From: Lunularia cruciata | Lineage: Eukaryota; Streptophyta; Marchantiopsida; Lunulariales; Lunulariaceae | DNA length: 64,000 bases | Direction: 5' to 3' | Assembly (NCBI GenBank): GCA_948567375.1 | Contig: OX419762.1 | Span: 12,158,001-12,222,000, forward strand | Part shown: in pieces, positions 35,741 to 47,154 of the stretch | How positions within the stretch are numbered: position 1 is the stretch's first letter | Layout of the letters: the number at the start of each line of letters is the position of its first letter | Made by a program: the position numbers and the translations under genes | The notes under the pieces: generated by a model | The model's input: only the letters and a program-made list of their open reading frames with translations | What the model was told of the DNA's origin: nothing | Databases searched by the model: none

Positions 35741-36235
35741 TAATATTTCAAATATGTTATCTCCTCTCTGTCGTCCCACGAGCTCAGAATCCTTCTATCT
35801 GTTGGGTTACAAACTTTCATTTGTGCTTTTTTCTCGGGGACTGACCATTGGTTAATGATTTGTCCATAAATTACTGATTTAACATACACAGCAAGTCTGA
35901 TGATCACATTCTTAGGATACTTAAATGTATTCTTTAGAAAATAATGGTTAATTCTTATGAAATTCCCTTGAAGTGCTTACATTCTCAAGAAATGCATGAT
36001 AGAACTCCATTGCAAACTTTCTTGACTTGGATGCTCTTGCATCCAAGTCCCTTAGCTATTACTAAGCTATGTTGTTGAAGATGCAATCTAAGTGGATGCA
36101 AAAGAGGACGGATAGCTTGAACTTGAAACCAACGCAAACTGCCTACGTATCGTGGACTACTAGAACTACCATCAAGAATTCGGTCCAATTGCATATCCTG
36201 TAGATCCCTAAGGTCCTTACAGTGGAATACTAACT

Positions 36236-36498
36236 TTACTTATACCACGATTTATTAGTACTTCCAAGGTCCTCCAATTTGGAAGTTCCCAGTCCCCATA
36301 ACTCCTCGAGGGTGTCTCTACGAGTTTCATCCATCAATCCATCGCCGCCCAAAATGTATTTTCCATCAGAATTCTGGAAATAGATACCATCATTTTCTGC
36401 TTTCCACATCACCATAAGCCGAGTTGGATAACCAAATATCTTGAGAGAGGAAATATGCTTTGGGTTTGCAGTTCCCCCCGTGTTGAAATCACAGATCT
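36236..36498 (-). pseudogene. Coding-like segment inside the TIR element, identity unknown
   Basis: On the minus strand 86 codons are open, with non-repetitive composition. They read TANPKHISSLKIFGYP, then MWKAENDGIYFQNSDGKY, ILGGDG and ETRRDTLEELWGLG. It looks like part of a former protein, possibly a host gene fragment captured by the element. I do not recognise the family. More coding-like but broken sequence continues on the same strand to about 35640 (for example 35985-36194). Confidence 0.4.
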
Positions 36499-37260
36499 AT
36501 TGCACGGGATTCTTTCCCAACCATGGGTCCCAAATCAAAGTTGCCTTTGGTTGGATCAAGACATTGACAGGTACATCAAGAGAGATAGTATGCCGCTGGT
36601 TGCCACTGGTAGATGATGGTAGATGCTAGTAGATGCTCATTGTCACGGGTAGTTGCTTGATAGCGCAAGGTGATTTTGCATCCAAATGTGAACCTACATT
36701 GTAATCAGGTTTTTGCTAAACTTTTGTTGCCCTTTTGGAGTAAAATTCTTTGATCTCCAATTAATTTCTTGGTTGCCGTAAGATGATGCAAATCATTTTC
36801 CATAACTCGCGCTATCTCCCTCACTACACTAATATATATGGATATGAACCAACACACCAATGCAAAACTACAAAACCTACCGGTTTAGTTTACTGACAAG
36901 AGCATTTGCACAACATTTGCATTTGCAGATGGTGAATTTGAATTTGAATAGTTGAGAGCAGCATTTTGGATCCGCCAAATTTTTTCATAAATGTCACTCT
37001 AAGAATCACCCACCAGAAAAGCATGGCAACTCTCTCAAGAAGCCACATCATCCCTTTTGACAATCATTTAGTTCACTACGGAACTCCTAAACATCTGTAG
37101 TATAGCGTCTGATATTTATAAATGAATGCAAATTGCATGTGATATACCGTATAATAATTTATGAAGCGTTCATTTATTAGCACCTCATCTCCCTCCAGAG
37201 TTCACTAAAAATAGTTACGAAGTTTGTTATTTATCCTGGAGACATCCGGCAAACCTATTT

Positions 37261-37372
37261 CTGAAACCCCCTAATGTCATAAAAAATAATCACACTATGT
37301 GAAGCTTGGATGGGATCTGAAACCCCCTAATGTCATAAAAAATAATCACACTATGTGAAGCTTGGATGGGAT
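37261..37372. repeat. Perfect 56-bp tandem duplication at the right TIR
   Basis: Bases 37261-37316 and 37317-37372 are identical. The unit starts in the middle of the right TIR (CTGAAACCCCCTA) and ends CTTGGATGGGAT. Perfect identity means it is recent or maintained. Confidence 0.95.
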
Positions 37373-37485
37373 GGAATATGCAACCGATTTAATCTGCATA
37401 CCTCTCTAACATATTAGATGCCGGAGGACAGATGTCTCCTCATGTAGTTCTAGAACTTGGACGACAGATTTTCTATTCTATAGTA

Positions 37486-37731
37486 TTAAAGCTTAGCCCA
37501 ATCTGAATCAATGGGGTCATCTATATCCTTCTTGCTATAGTATGAAGTACTGGGGTCTTCTGTATCCTTCTTGTTATAGTATGAATTAATGGGGTCCTCT
37601 ACGTCCCTCTTATTAGAATATATTCTTGCGTGTCGCCCCCTTTTGTTTTCACTATACCATGGCTTTCTTAGAAGTGTGCCTTCAATTTGAGTGTCTTTCA
37701 GCTTCGACTGGATCTCTTGCCTGTGTAACAT
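37486..37731 (-). CDS. Possible small ORF or decayed gene piece with three 13-residue repeats
   Basis: The 81-residue frame ends in three 39-bp units (37505-37543, 37544-37582, 37583-37621) that encode NKRDVEDPINSYY, NKKDTEDPSTSYY and SKKDIDDPIDSDW. The repeats keep the K-D-x-x-DP pattern, so they were probably translated once. An upstream frame at 37912-38154 (-) might belong to the same gene. There is no family match that I know, and no clear splice structure. Confidence 0.3.
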   Translation of the reverse strand: MLHRQEIQSKLKDTQIEGTLLRKPWYSENKRGRHARIYSNKRDVEDPINSYYNKKDTEDPSTSYYSKKDIDDPIDSDWAKL

Positions 37732-38154
37732 TGTTGAACTTTAGTAATCACGTCGATATCGACAACACCATGAAACTTAAGACTGTCCAAAATCGTAACT
37801 GTAGAACCTGTTGACAAAATCGTAGGTTTCATCATGGATTTTTCCATAGGTCAAAGTGCTGACCACTGTCGTCAGAGATCTGATTTTGCTTGAGAAGTAG
37901 CAATCGTAGCTTCAAGAGGCCGTTCGATGTGGAAAGCCAGCCAGTCCATGGGCAAGAGAACATGGCAACCTTGCCACAATTTGAAGCCTTTTCTCAACTG
38001 AGTCTCTCCTTCTGGTAAGTCTTCCCCGTCTGCAGCATGTCATAAGGGCAAAGAATTTCGGTTGAGACAAAGAATGTAAATGCTCTTGACTATGAAGTTG
38101 CTCTTCCTCGACAAAAGAATCAACTGCATTGCAAGCATAAAGACTAGGGTCCAA

Positions 38155-38772
38155 GACATCAATGCGATGAGAAAAGTGAAGCGTCCAAGCTACCTATCTA
38201 CCTATAATTTCCAGTCGCGTGCTCCAAACTATTTACACAGAGAAGACGGTCAAGTTCATTGACAGAGAGCTGTCGTGGAAATCCAGGAGTCCTGGTCAAT
38301 CCTGGAGGTTAAGCATCGCAGATTGAACAATGGAATTCTTTTACAGCCTCTGTTATCAACGGACAAAACATCGTAATATGAAAATATTCAGTTCGCTATT
38401 GCGAATATGCAAAGAAAGGCTTAATTGAAAACTTGTGGCAGCTAAGTTCACGAACACATAGGATTGTTTTTCCAAGTGCTCATAATGACGCCTAGGGTAG
38501 TTTTTCAAAGAAAACATTGCATTTAGTTCAGTAAATGTTTTTACTGGTTTTCTCGTATTTTACTGGGCAATGGGTCAGGGGTACTTCTAAAATTGGTGGG
38601 TGCTCCATCTGCAGCAATAAAGATTAGACGGGTGTTCTGTAAATCTTAATGATGCACTAATGAAGTAATTAATGAACTAAGATGGATTTCAAATTTGAAG
38701 AGTCGGACTACAAAAATGCAGCCGAATACTCACGGCAAGACAAGTATCTATTTCATTTCTTGCTCTATTAGT
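38155..38772. other. Spacer, nothing recognised
   Basis: There is no frame of note and no repeat that I can identify, only mixed composition between the small ORF region and the 1.4 kb duplication. Confidence 0.3.
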
Positions 38773-41463
38773 GCAATTGTACCGGTATTGTGTTATTTCA
38801 ATTGACATTGAGATGGACGTGACAATCCGGTGTCAGATGTACTAATGATATAAACAGTAAGAATATCATGTTCGCTAGAGGATACGAGTTGGAACTGACT
38901 AGAAATGAAGATCAAATGTCACCATGTCACTAGTTGTCTATTCTTGCCTGTTTAGCCTTTCGGTTTAGTTTAGCCTACACTCTTCTGGTGAAGTTGTGAA
39001 CGTCCAGAAGAGGGTTAGGATACCCATAGTGACATCCTACCGACCATTCAAATGAAAGATCTAATCTAACAAGCCCTTGATAGTGGTGGCCTCTTCCTTT
39101 AGAAGAACCTCTTTTACCTTGGCGGTTAGTCCTTTCACGTAGGTATATTTCACCTTGAAGATAAGTTTTCAGGCTGGAGGTGCTTTCAGCCCGACGGCCC
39201 AAAGCTTTGGGTCGAGCATACATACCTCTCTATTTTGGTTGAGAGGTAAAGCACCCTAATGCCGTCGGTGACCTTGAGTATCTCTACCCAGAAAACACAA
39301 TCCCCCAAAAATCCAAAATCAATTGTCTACTTGGCTTTTCTATCCCCTATTACTCTCAATGCTCCATTGTTCCCAAACCCCTTCCTCATATTGACTTGCT
39401 TGTTCAAAATGTCAAGGGTGACTTCCTTGCTAATGTGAAAATTTCTTGCTTAAGTACTCAAGCACTCATTCACGCTAAATGTCAAGGATAACTTCCTCAA
39501 TTTAGTGCAAATTTCATAAGTAGTTACTCAAACACACACCCTTACTGCAAGATTCCTCACCTTATACAATCAAAGATGTAAATGAAATCCATTCAACACA
39601 AAGACTCAAAAGAGATGTTTGAGCTTAATAATTTGTTCATGAAAGAAGTGGACATAGCTTTTTTGGATCACAACCCATATACACAATTTCCTACTCTGAG
39701 AGGAAGATGATAAACTATTAACAAAACTAGAAATCTTTCAATAATCCTACTCCACTTTCAATAATCCTACCTACTCATTTTATCCTAAGCATAGTTAAGT
39801 GATTGCACCACCGTCCTCAATCACAAGTACTCCTTATTGTTTATTGTACAAGTAATTACACTCTCACAATCATTAGCTACAAAATTAGTCCTAAATCAGA
39901 AAGCATTTTTGGGCAAAGATATATATCAAGATAAAGGTAGAGATAAAGGCCAAAAGAGATGTTCAAGCCAAGAAGGTGTTCTATACTTCACAAATTTCTG
40001 CCTATCTCTCTCAAGCTAATAACTATCTTCTTCCTAAAAATCACATGAGGAACTACTTTTGCCTTTACAAATTTTAATCAGCTAATCTGCCTATCCTTGA
40101 TACCTTGTGATTTCCACCAATAGCACTTTTGTGGCATCTTCAAATTTCTTTGAAGTGTAATCCATCAATTGTAATTGCAATTGTGATGGTAATGTGTTAT
40201 TTTAATTCACCTTGAGATGGATATGACAACCCCATATCAACATACTAATAGTATAAATAGTAAGAACATCATGTTTCCTAGAAGATACGAGTTGGAACTG
40301 ACTAGAAATGAAGATCAGTATCACAATGTCACTAGTTGTCTATTCTTCTTGTTTAGCCTCATGGGCAAAAACCACTCCTAAAAGAGGGTAGGGATACACA
40401 TAGTGGCATCCTATTGACCACTCAAACTAAAGATCTAATTTAACAAGCCCTTGATATGGTGGTGCACTTCACGCCAAAGGGTTCTTCCTCTTGAAGAGCC
40501 TCTTTTACCTTGGTGGTTAGGCCTTTCTTGTAGGTATATTTCACCCTGAAGGTAAGTTTTAGGCCAAAGGTTCTTCATCTTGATGCCGTCTGTCATTGTG
40601 AGCATCTCTTACCAAAAAAACTATCTCAAAAAATATCCAAAATCAATTAATTACTTGTCTTTTCTATTCCATGATACTCTCAATGCTCCATCATTCTTAG
40701 AATGTCAAGTATAACTTCCTTGATAATATGTGAATTTCTTGCTTAAGTACTCAAGCACTCACTCCCATTGAATGTCAAGGATAATATCCTTGATTTTGTG
40801 AAAATTTTATAAGCAAGTACTCAAAGGCACACCCCTAATGCAAGATTCCTCACCTCTATTTGACCAAGTATACAATCAAAGATGTAAATGAAATCCACTC
40901 AACACAAAGACACAAAAGAGATGTTTGAGTTGAACACTTTGTCCATGAAAGAAGTGGACATAACTTTTGTGGGTCACAACCCATATATACAGTTTTTTAA
41001 TCTAAGAAGAAGATGTTAAACCATTAACAAAACTAGAAATCTTCCAATTACACCTCCGCCACCTATCAATAATCCTACCTACTCATTTTATCCTAGATGC
41101 AATTAAGAAGCAATTGCACCACCATCACCAATCATAACTACTCCTTATCATTTATTGTACAAGTAATAACACTCATGTAATCATCTACTACAAAATTGAT
41201 CCTAAATCAAAAAGCATTTTTGGGCATAGATATTTATCAAAGGTAGAGATCAAGGCCAAAGAGAAGTTCAAGCCGAGAAGGTGTTCTATACTTAACAAAT
41301 TTTGCATATCTCTCTTGGACTAACTACTATCTTATTCCTATAATTTACTATGAGGAACTAACTTTGCCTTTACAAATTTTTAATTAGCAAATCTACCTAT
41401 TCTTGATACTTGTGATTTCCACCAATAGCACTTTTGTGGCATCTTTAAATTTCTTTGAAGTGT
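38773..41463. repeat. 1.4-kb tandem duplication of unknown sequence
   Basis: Copy 1 is about 38773-40176 and copy 2 about 40177-41463. Matching landmarks in order: GATACGAGTTGGAACTGACT, CACTAGTTGTCTATTCTT, CCTTTTACCTTGG-GGTTAG, TGTCAAGG-TAACTTCCT, CAACACAAAGAC, GAAGTGGACATA, TACTCCTTAT, AAGCATTTTTGGGCA, GAAGGTGTTCTATACTT and GCACTTTTGTGGCATCTT. The copies have diverged by substitutions and indels. On the minus strand both keep a short coding-like stretch KTYLQGEIYL (39165 region and its copy), but no gene is recognisable. Confidence 0.8.
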
Positions 41464-42680
41464 GTTCTATTAACATGTCTGCTAATTGCTACAATTGCTT
41501 GTTTGAGTAGCTCTTCATGGTCAGGGCATGCACTTGGGATCAGGAATCTCAAGCCTTTAGCTTCTCCAAGGAGACTTCTACTACCTCCTTTGTGATCTCT
41601 TTTTATATTCCATCTTTGCTAAAATGATTGTCCTCTTTATTTTGAATTGGTTTTGTTATTCTTTTAACTCAAATATAATTTCTTCCCAAATGGTTGCCTT
41701 CTCCTTCTTGCATTTGTCCTCCTTTTGCTTTAGGATCTCCATGAGATTATTTACCTAGATGTTGGCTACTTGCAACTCCTTTGATGCCAAACTTCTGCTG
41801 CCACAAGAGACACCCCTACTTTCTCTACTTCTCCCTTGCAGTATCAATCTCTTCCTCTTGGGCTTTTATCTATTCTTCTGTAATACCAGTAGCTAGATAG
41901 ATGATCTAGAGATGAAATTTGGTTTGGTAACATCTAGAAGAATTTTATACATGATGGACTAAGTAGATCATATAGAGGTATCACCAAAAGAGTACTTCTA
42001 CTAATAGACCAAAACCCAAAACATGCTTGGAAACTTTAAAATCAATAGCTAAGTATATGATCTAGAGGTGAAAATTGGGGTGTTGACATCCGGAAGGATG
42101 TTACACAAGATGAAGAACATAGATCAGATAGAGGTATCACCAAAAGAGCACTTGTACTAATAGGGTAGAAGCCAAAATAGGCTTGAAAACTTCAGAGGCA
42201 ATTTTGGAGGCCTAATGGATGAATTAGACATTGGAAATGTGCAAACCCCCCTTAATAAGAGAAAGGCTAGCCTTCTCTCTCCCTTGGGTTGTCTTGCTAA
42301 GAACTTTTTAATGGTACCTCACCCATGTGATTTTGAGATTCCTACAAGAAGATTCTCTAAAATATTCCCTCTGGTCAAAAGTCTATTTGACCAACCAGAT
42401 GGGACCAGGACTGACATGTCACCCATCCAAGAAAATAATCTAAGGGTAAAGCTTGCTGACAGGTCACCTATCCATGTACCTAATCCTACGGTGGAGTTTC
42501 ATTGGAGGAGATCTTCTTTGGTTATATACTAATGAGAAGGTGCTCCTTTGGGGCATTGAAGGATTGAGTGTGAATTCTGTGTTTTCTCTCTTGTATCTCT
42601 CTTCAAGAGTTTGATTATCCTTAGAGTATTAAACTACCTTTTGGAAGGGAGTTATTTGTGGAAAACAACTAATGGAGTGG
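41464..42680. other. Repeat-derived segment with a 156-bp tandem duplication
   Basis: Copies at about 41885-42040 and 42041-42200 share AGCTA-ATA-ATGATCTAGAG, the GAGGTATCACCAAAAGAG block and GCTTG-AAACTT. A 105-residue frame at 42215-42532 (+) is not recognised; it may be part of the gypsy element that follows. Confidence 0.55.
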
Positions 42681-43800
42681 CGAATCTCCACAATAGGTTG
42701 TGTGCAAGGAGGAGACAAGGAAGCTACTGAAGAGAGAATTCCATGAAAGCTTGTGGGCTAGCATAAATATCTCATAGGATATTTATGCTTCCTCTTCCAA
42801 GTTGAAGGAGAGGTATTGGTGGCATAATATGTACAAAGATGTAGTTCAATTTGTGGAGACATGTAAACGTTTCCAAACATACTTAAATATTCAACATAAA
42901 GATGGATTGCATCCTACCTATATGCTTGCAATGCATTTCAAGTGGGTTGTGGATATAGTTATTATGCCAGTTGGGATATAGTAAATGTGGTGCTTGGTTT
43001 TGGCACTAGACAATCTGTCTAACCAAGAGGAAGGACAAACCTTGAGGACCAAAACTAGCAAAGGAGTTTGGAAATTTGTGTTAGAGAATGGGGTTTCTAG
43101 ATATTAGTGTGTTGGAAAAATTATAGTAGATCAAGGAGAGCTTAATACATAAGAAGCCAAGGCTTTAAATGTGGAGTCAATTTGGCTCTTACTATAGCTT
43201 ACAACCCAAAGGGAAATGCCAAGAGTGAATGAGACCATCCTCCTATTGTGAAAGCCATTGTGAAAGTATGCCAAGGGAGTGTGAAAGAGTGGCCAAGGCT
43301 CTTGCCATTTTCTCTATGGGTAGATTGCATCACTCATAGTTTGGTAATTGGCTACATGTTGGTAGAGTTGATGCACGGGCAAAAAACAATTATACCAATT
43401 GAAGAGAAAATACCCACTTGGAGTGTTCTACCTTGGAAAGATCACATGTCTAGGGAGGAGCTTCTAGCACTCTAGATGTATCAATTGGAGAAAAGGCCAG
43501 AGGATGTTGATCTAGCAATTGAGAGGCTTAAGAAAGCATGCCTTGGTAATAAGGACAGATTTGACAAATACTATTGCTTGCGGCCAAGAGATATTCAAGA
43601 AGAAGATTAGGTGCTAGTCTACACTAGTAATCTAGATAACCAACATAATGCTATGAGGAAATCTCAAAATTTTGGTTTGGACCTTATGTGATTGTTAGTG
43701 TGCTTGATAATGCTATTTACTCTCTTCCAGAGTTGAACGGAAGCAAACTTAAGGTTCCAATTGCAGGCAATAGTATCAAGCCCTTAAAATGGTGAGACCA
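42680..43800 (+). mobile_element. Fragment of a second Ty3/gypsy family, integrase region, broken
   Basis: The segment encodes recognisable integrase pieces: KERYWWHNMYKDVVQFVETC in the zinc-binding and core start, HPTYMLAMHFKWVVDIV, LALDNLSNQEEGQ, and a C-terminal part with GYMLVELMHGQK and SREELLAL. It is clearly different from the chromovirus family here and resembles gypsy integrases I associate with moss and lycophyte genomes. No LTRs are visible. It is a fossil with many breaks and looks old. Confidence 0.75.
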
Positions 43801-46728
43801 AAGCAATGAGAAGAAACCTTGAACATAGAGGAAGTCAATAATGAGTTTGATCTCTTTCAATTCCAAGATGAAGATCAACTACTAAAGGATGATGAGTCTC
43901 AAAAATCAGATGAGGAGGTTGTATGGATCCAACCCAATGTGTGGTCCAATCAATTGGTGCATACTAAAGGATGCACAAGTTTAGGAGTGGATGCTGTGTT
44001 ATGGATTATGTAACTAGTGAAAAAGTAATTTAGTATGGTTTATCTTCACATTATTGGAGTAGATTGTAGGATTGATCCCACGGTTGAGCTATTGCCATGT
44101 GAGCAATCTATGTATATGTATACAATTGCCCATGTTGATTATAGTCTTATCTTCTTTGAGAGTTCTTTTGTATATAGGTGGTGGAGAGTTGATAGATGGT
44201 ATCTGTTTTAAGTTATAGGAGTCTTGAGTGGGATGATGACATGGAGAGTAGACTTGGGTTTGTAGAGCTCACAAGTTAGCCCAAGTTGGGTTTGATCCAT
44301 ATCTAGAGATTAAAGTTGGATTAACCCTTTAAAATTTATAGAGATTTAGACAAGAGCATACCCAACTATTATTCAAACAGTGGGTTGCTCAAGGTTTATA
44401 GATACTAAGAACTAAGCCAAAAAAATTTACTGAAAATACTATTATAAGCTCAATGAAGTATTTCTACCTTTATCAAAACTTTGAAGGCAAATTCTTCCAA
44501 ATGTGATCATGATTTAAGATCTTAGGTTTCTAGAACTTTTGTGATGATATTTTGTACTTTTGGGCCAAAAATCTAGAGAAGACTTGCCAAGAATCAAGAG
44601 CAACCTTCATTAGGGATTTCAAAATTAGGGTTGAAGCTACAAAAGTCTATGCAAGTTTGAGTTCTTGTCAAAGGAATTGTAGTAGTCAAATTGAGATTTG
44701 CTTTATATCATTAGAAAACTTGTCTCATAGGCTTTCTATTGGATCCAAAAATATCAAGATATAAATAGTATAAAAAATTTATTTTAATTTGAGTCTCACA
44801 TGGATTTCCCCATCAAAAGGCATAAAATTTCTCCACAAGGAATACAAATTTGATGCAACTTGGAATAGAAATTGGAATCAACTTGAGGAAAGAGCAAGGA
44901 GACTCTAAAGTTCATTTTTGCCAAAAAGCATAGAGAGTTGTTGCTAAATTCTTGTGTTTGGATACTCTTGTGCTTGTATTCTTGTTTGCATGCCAAGTAG
45001 GCTTGGATTGATGTGCAGGTATTGCGCTTAGGTTCTTTCCTTCTAGATGAGCTATGTATTTCTTTTTGGTAATGTTTGTAGTGATGACTTGTAGACTAGG
45101 AGTGTGTGTTATGATTACAGGTTAGGTTGCCCATTCCTTTGTTACCCAATTGAAGGAAAGCTAGAAAATGGATTAGAAGGTTCTAATGATTGGACAAACT
45201 ATCAAGCTCAAAATATTAGTGCTTGGTCTACATATGACCTCTTATCTATAAATTCCACATCTTGGCACCTTGTGTGCTCTCAAAGAGAGAAAAGAAAAGT
45301 ATGATAATGCTCTCTCTCAGATTGTTGAAATGTCCTTTAGGGAAGTATACTTCATCTTTTCTTTTGGGGTCAACAATCCCATGCCTAGGTAGAAATAGGA
45401 AACAAAGGAGGAAACTAGAATTACTCATCCCTCTTCATTCATTGACCTCATGAGTTCTATCATCCTTGCCTAAAACATCATGCACACTTCAAAAGTTTCC
45501 CTTGGTATAAATACTCAAAGAAAATGGCACGGGTATTATTCAAGTAGGTTATTCTTTGGATTTGAACAACTTCATGATTGACTCCACTAAGATCCTTTTC
45601 ATAGGATCCTTAATGTTGGGGACAGACTAACTATTGTTGGTCTTCTTGTCTTTAAAAGTGGCTTTGAATTTAGCTTTGAAGGTCAAGTTGGGCCAAGACC
45701 ACATGCTAACTAGAGTCATGTTGTATGGGGGTGAATGGTTAGACCCTAAACACTCTCTACCAATGTTCCTCTATCTAGGCAAAGGGGTTCTCTCTCAAAT
45801 TTACCAGCTCAAGTTCTTGGTTATCTTGAATCTCACGCACTATTGCATGATCATTCAATTCCCAATTCCACAACAAGAATTCAAGCTTCTTGATGTGGAT
45901 CAGTTCTTATCTATAGTACAAACCCCACTTAAACAATCTTGGAGACTTAATGATGAACTTTGGACCTTGTGCATCCTTCATGGCATATTTGGGGTAGCAT
46001 GTTCCTTTTCTTTCTATCCTCTCATCATTCTCCACTCTCATTTACTCTTTTTTCTTCCCTTGTCATAGCCACTCTCTCTAAAAATGCAATGGATTGAGCA
46101 AAAGTTTCTCATTAGGGGTCAAGGAAGCATAATTGAACTTGCCTAGATGAATTTTGAAAAAAGTGTAAAGGTTCTATGCCCTAGATGGATATTTATCATG
46201 TCAGCCCAATTATTATGATCTTTTGGTAAGGATACCTATTGGTGAGCTGTTGCTACTTGCACACGTGAGTTAGTACAATTTAATTTATCCATTGATGCCA
46301 TATTTATGCATGAATCTTCAAGCCAAGGGGCCCCTAGGGTGGATGATATTTCTAGCCAAAATCCTTCCTAAATAAAGGTCTTCAAAGGCAAAGGGTTTCC
46401 TTGCCAAAGGTTGTGCTGGTTGACCATCTTCCTCCTCATTTGCTAGGGTTCATGCTCTCAATCAAGATTTTTCTATCACTAATCCTTTTGTGACCCTTCC
46501 TTCTCCTTGAGAATCAGGTAATTGATCATCTTCCTCCCATCTTGTTTACTAAATGACTATTCTTATACTTTTGCTAGCTTGTTTCTACAAAATCACCAAA
46601 AAAATTGCGCTTCATGAAAAGGTGAGGCATCACAATGGACTAGTGCAATTTGATCCGGAGGCAAGTCAATTGAGACAAGAAATCAATTGATTGGGAAGCA
46701 ATGCTATGTACTAGTACCTTACTCTTAC
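43800..46728. other. Decayed repeat DNA, no gene recognised
   Basis: A frame at 43819-44013 (+), rich in Asp/Glu/Gln, may be the end of the gypsy fragment. The frame at 45634-46068 (+) is the longest but has no recognisable content. The rest is AT-rich with short frames only. Confidence 0.35.
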
Positions 46729-47154
46729 TATAACAATATAAAGTGTAGCGATGAAGTTAGTCAAGGCTTACAAAGTAGTGAAGAAGCCAAATTAGCATGG
46801 AATATCCAAGAAGTATCTAAGAAGCTTCTTGGAAAGCTTCCCATTAGCTTAGCTTGCACTCTAAGTAAATATTTTCTAGAAGAAAGTTTCTAGAAACTTC
46901 CAACCAGCTTAGCTTGCATGCCAAGTAGGTGGCTTCAAGAAAGAAGCTTCTTGAGAAATTGCCCGATTAACTTGGCTTGCACTCCAAGAAAGTGGCTCAA
47001 AGAAGCTTCTTGAGAAGCTTCATAAGAGCCTTGTATGCTCCCTATAACTATGATAACCAAAGCTCATGCTAGGCATTTGGAGGTTTTCCACATTCAAGTG
47101 TCCCAATGTGATCTTCCATTCTCCTATTTCTCTCCTCAGTCTTGGTCTTTTACA
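46729..47154 (+). repeat. 5' LTR of chromovirus B
   Basis: The LTR aligns over its whole length with those of copies A and C. The TTCTAGAA/GAAGCTTC motifs are still recognisable around 46872-46900 and near 47000-47020. Confidence 0.8.

Larger units (their letters stand above)
34926..37273. mobile_element. TIR-bounded DNA transposon-like element, non-autonomous, about 2.35 kb
   Basis: The perfect 19-bp sequence TAGGGGGTTTCAGAAATAG at 34926-34944 recurs as its exact reverse complement at 37255-37273. Just inside each end a second, imperfect inverted match follows (ACAAAGTTTCTTAAC against a reversed ACAAACTTCGTAAC). If the outer TA is a duplicated target dinucleotide, this fits a Tc1/mariner-type insertion; if it belongs to the TIR, the superfamily is open. 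I see no transposase inside. The interior holds a 10-bp minisatellite, a second short repeat and a minus-strand coding-like segment. Confidence 0.65.

Noticed and set aside
45634-46068. 144-residue plus-strand frame between gypsy remains
   Set aside because: There is no recognisable family, it lies in decayed repeat DNA, and the hydrophobic bias follows from T-rich composition.
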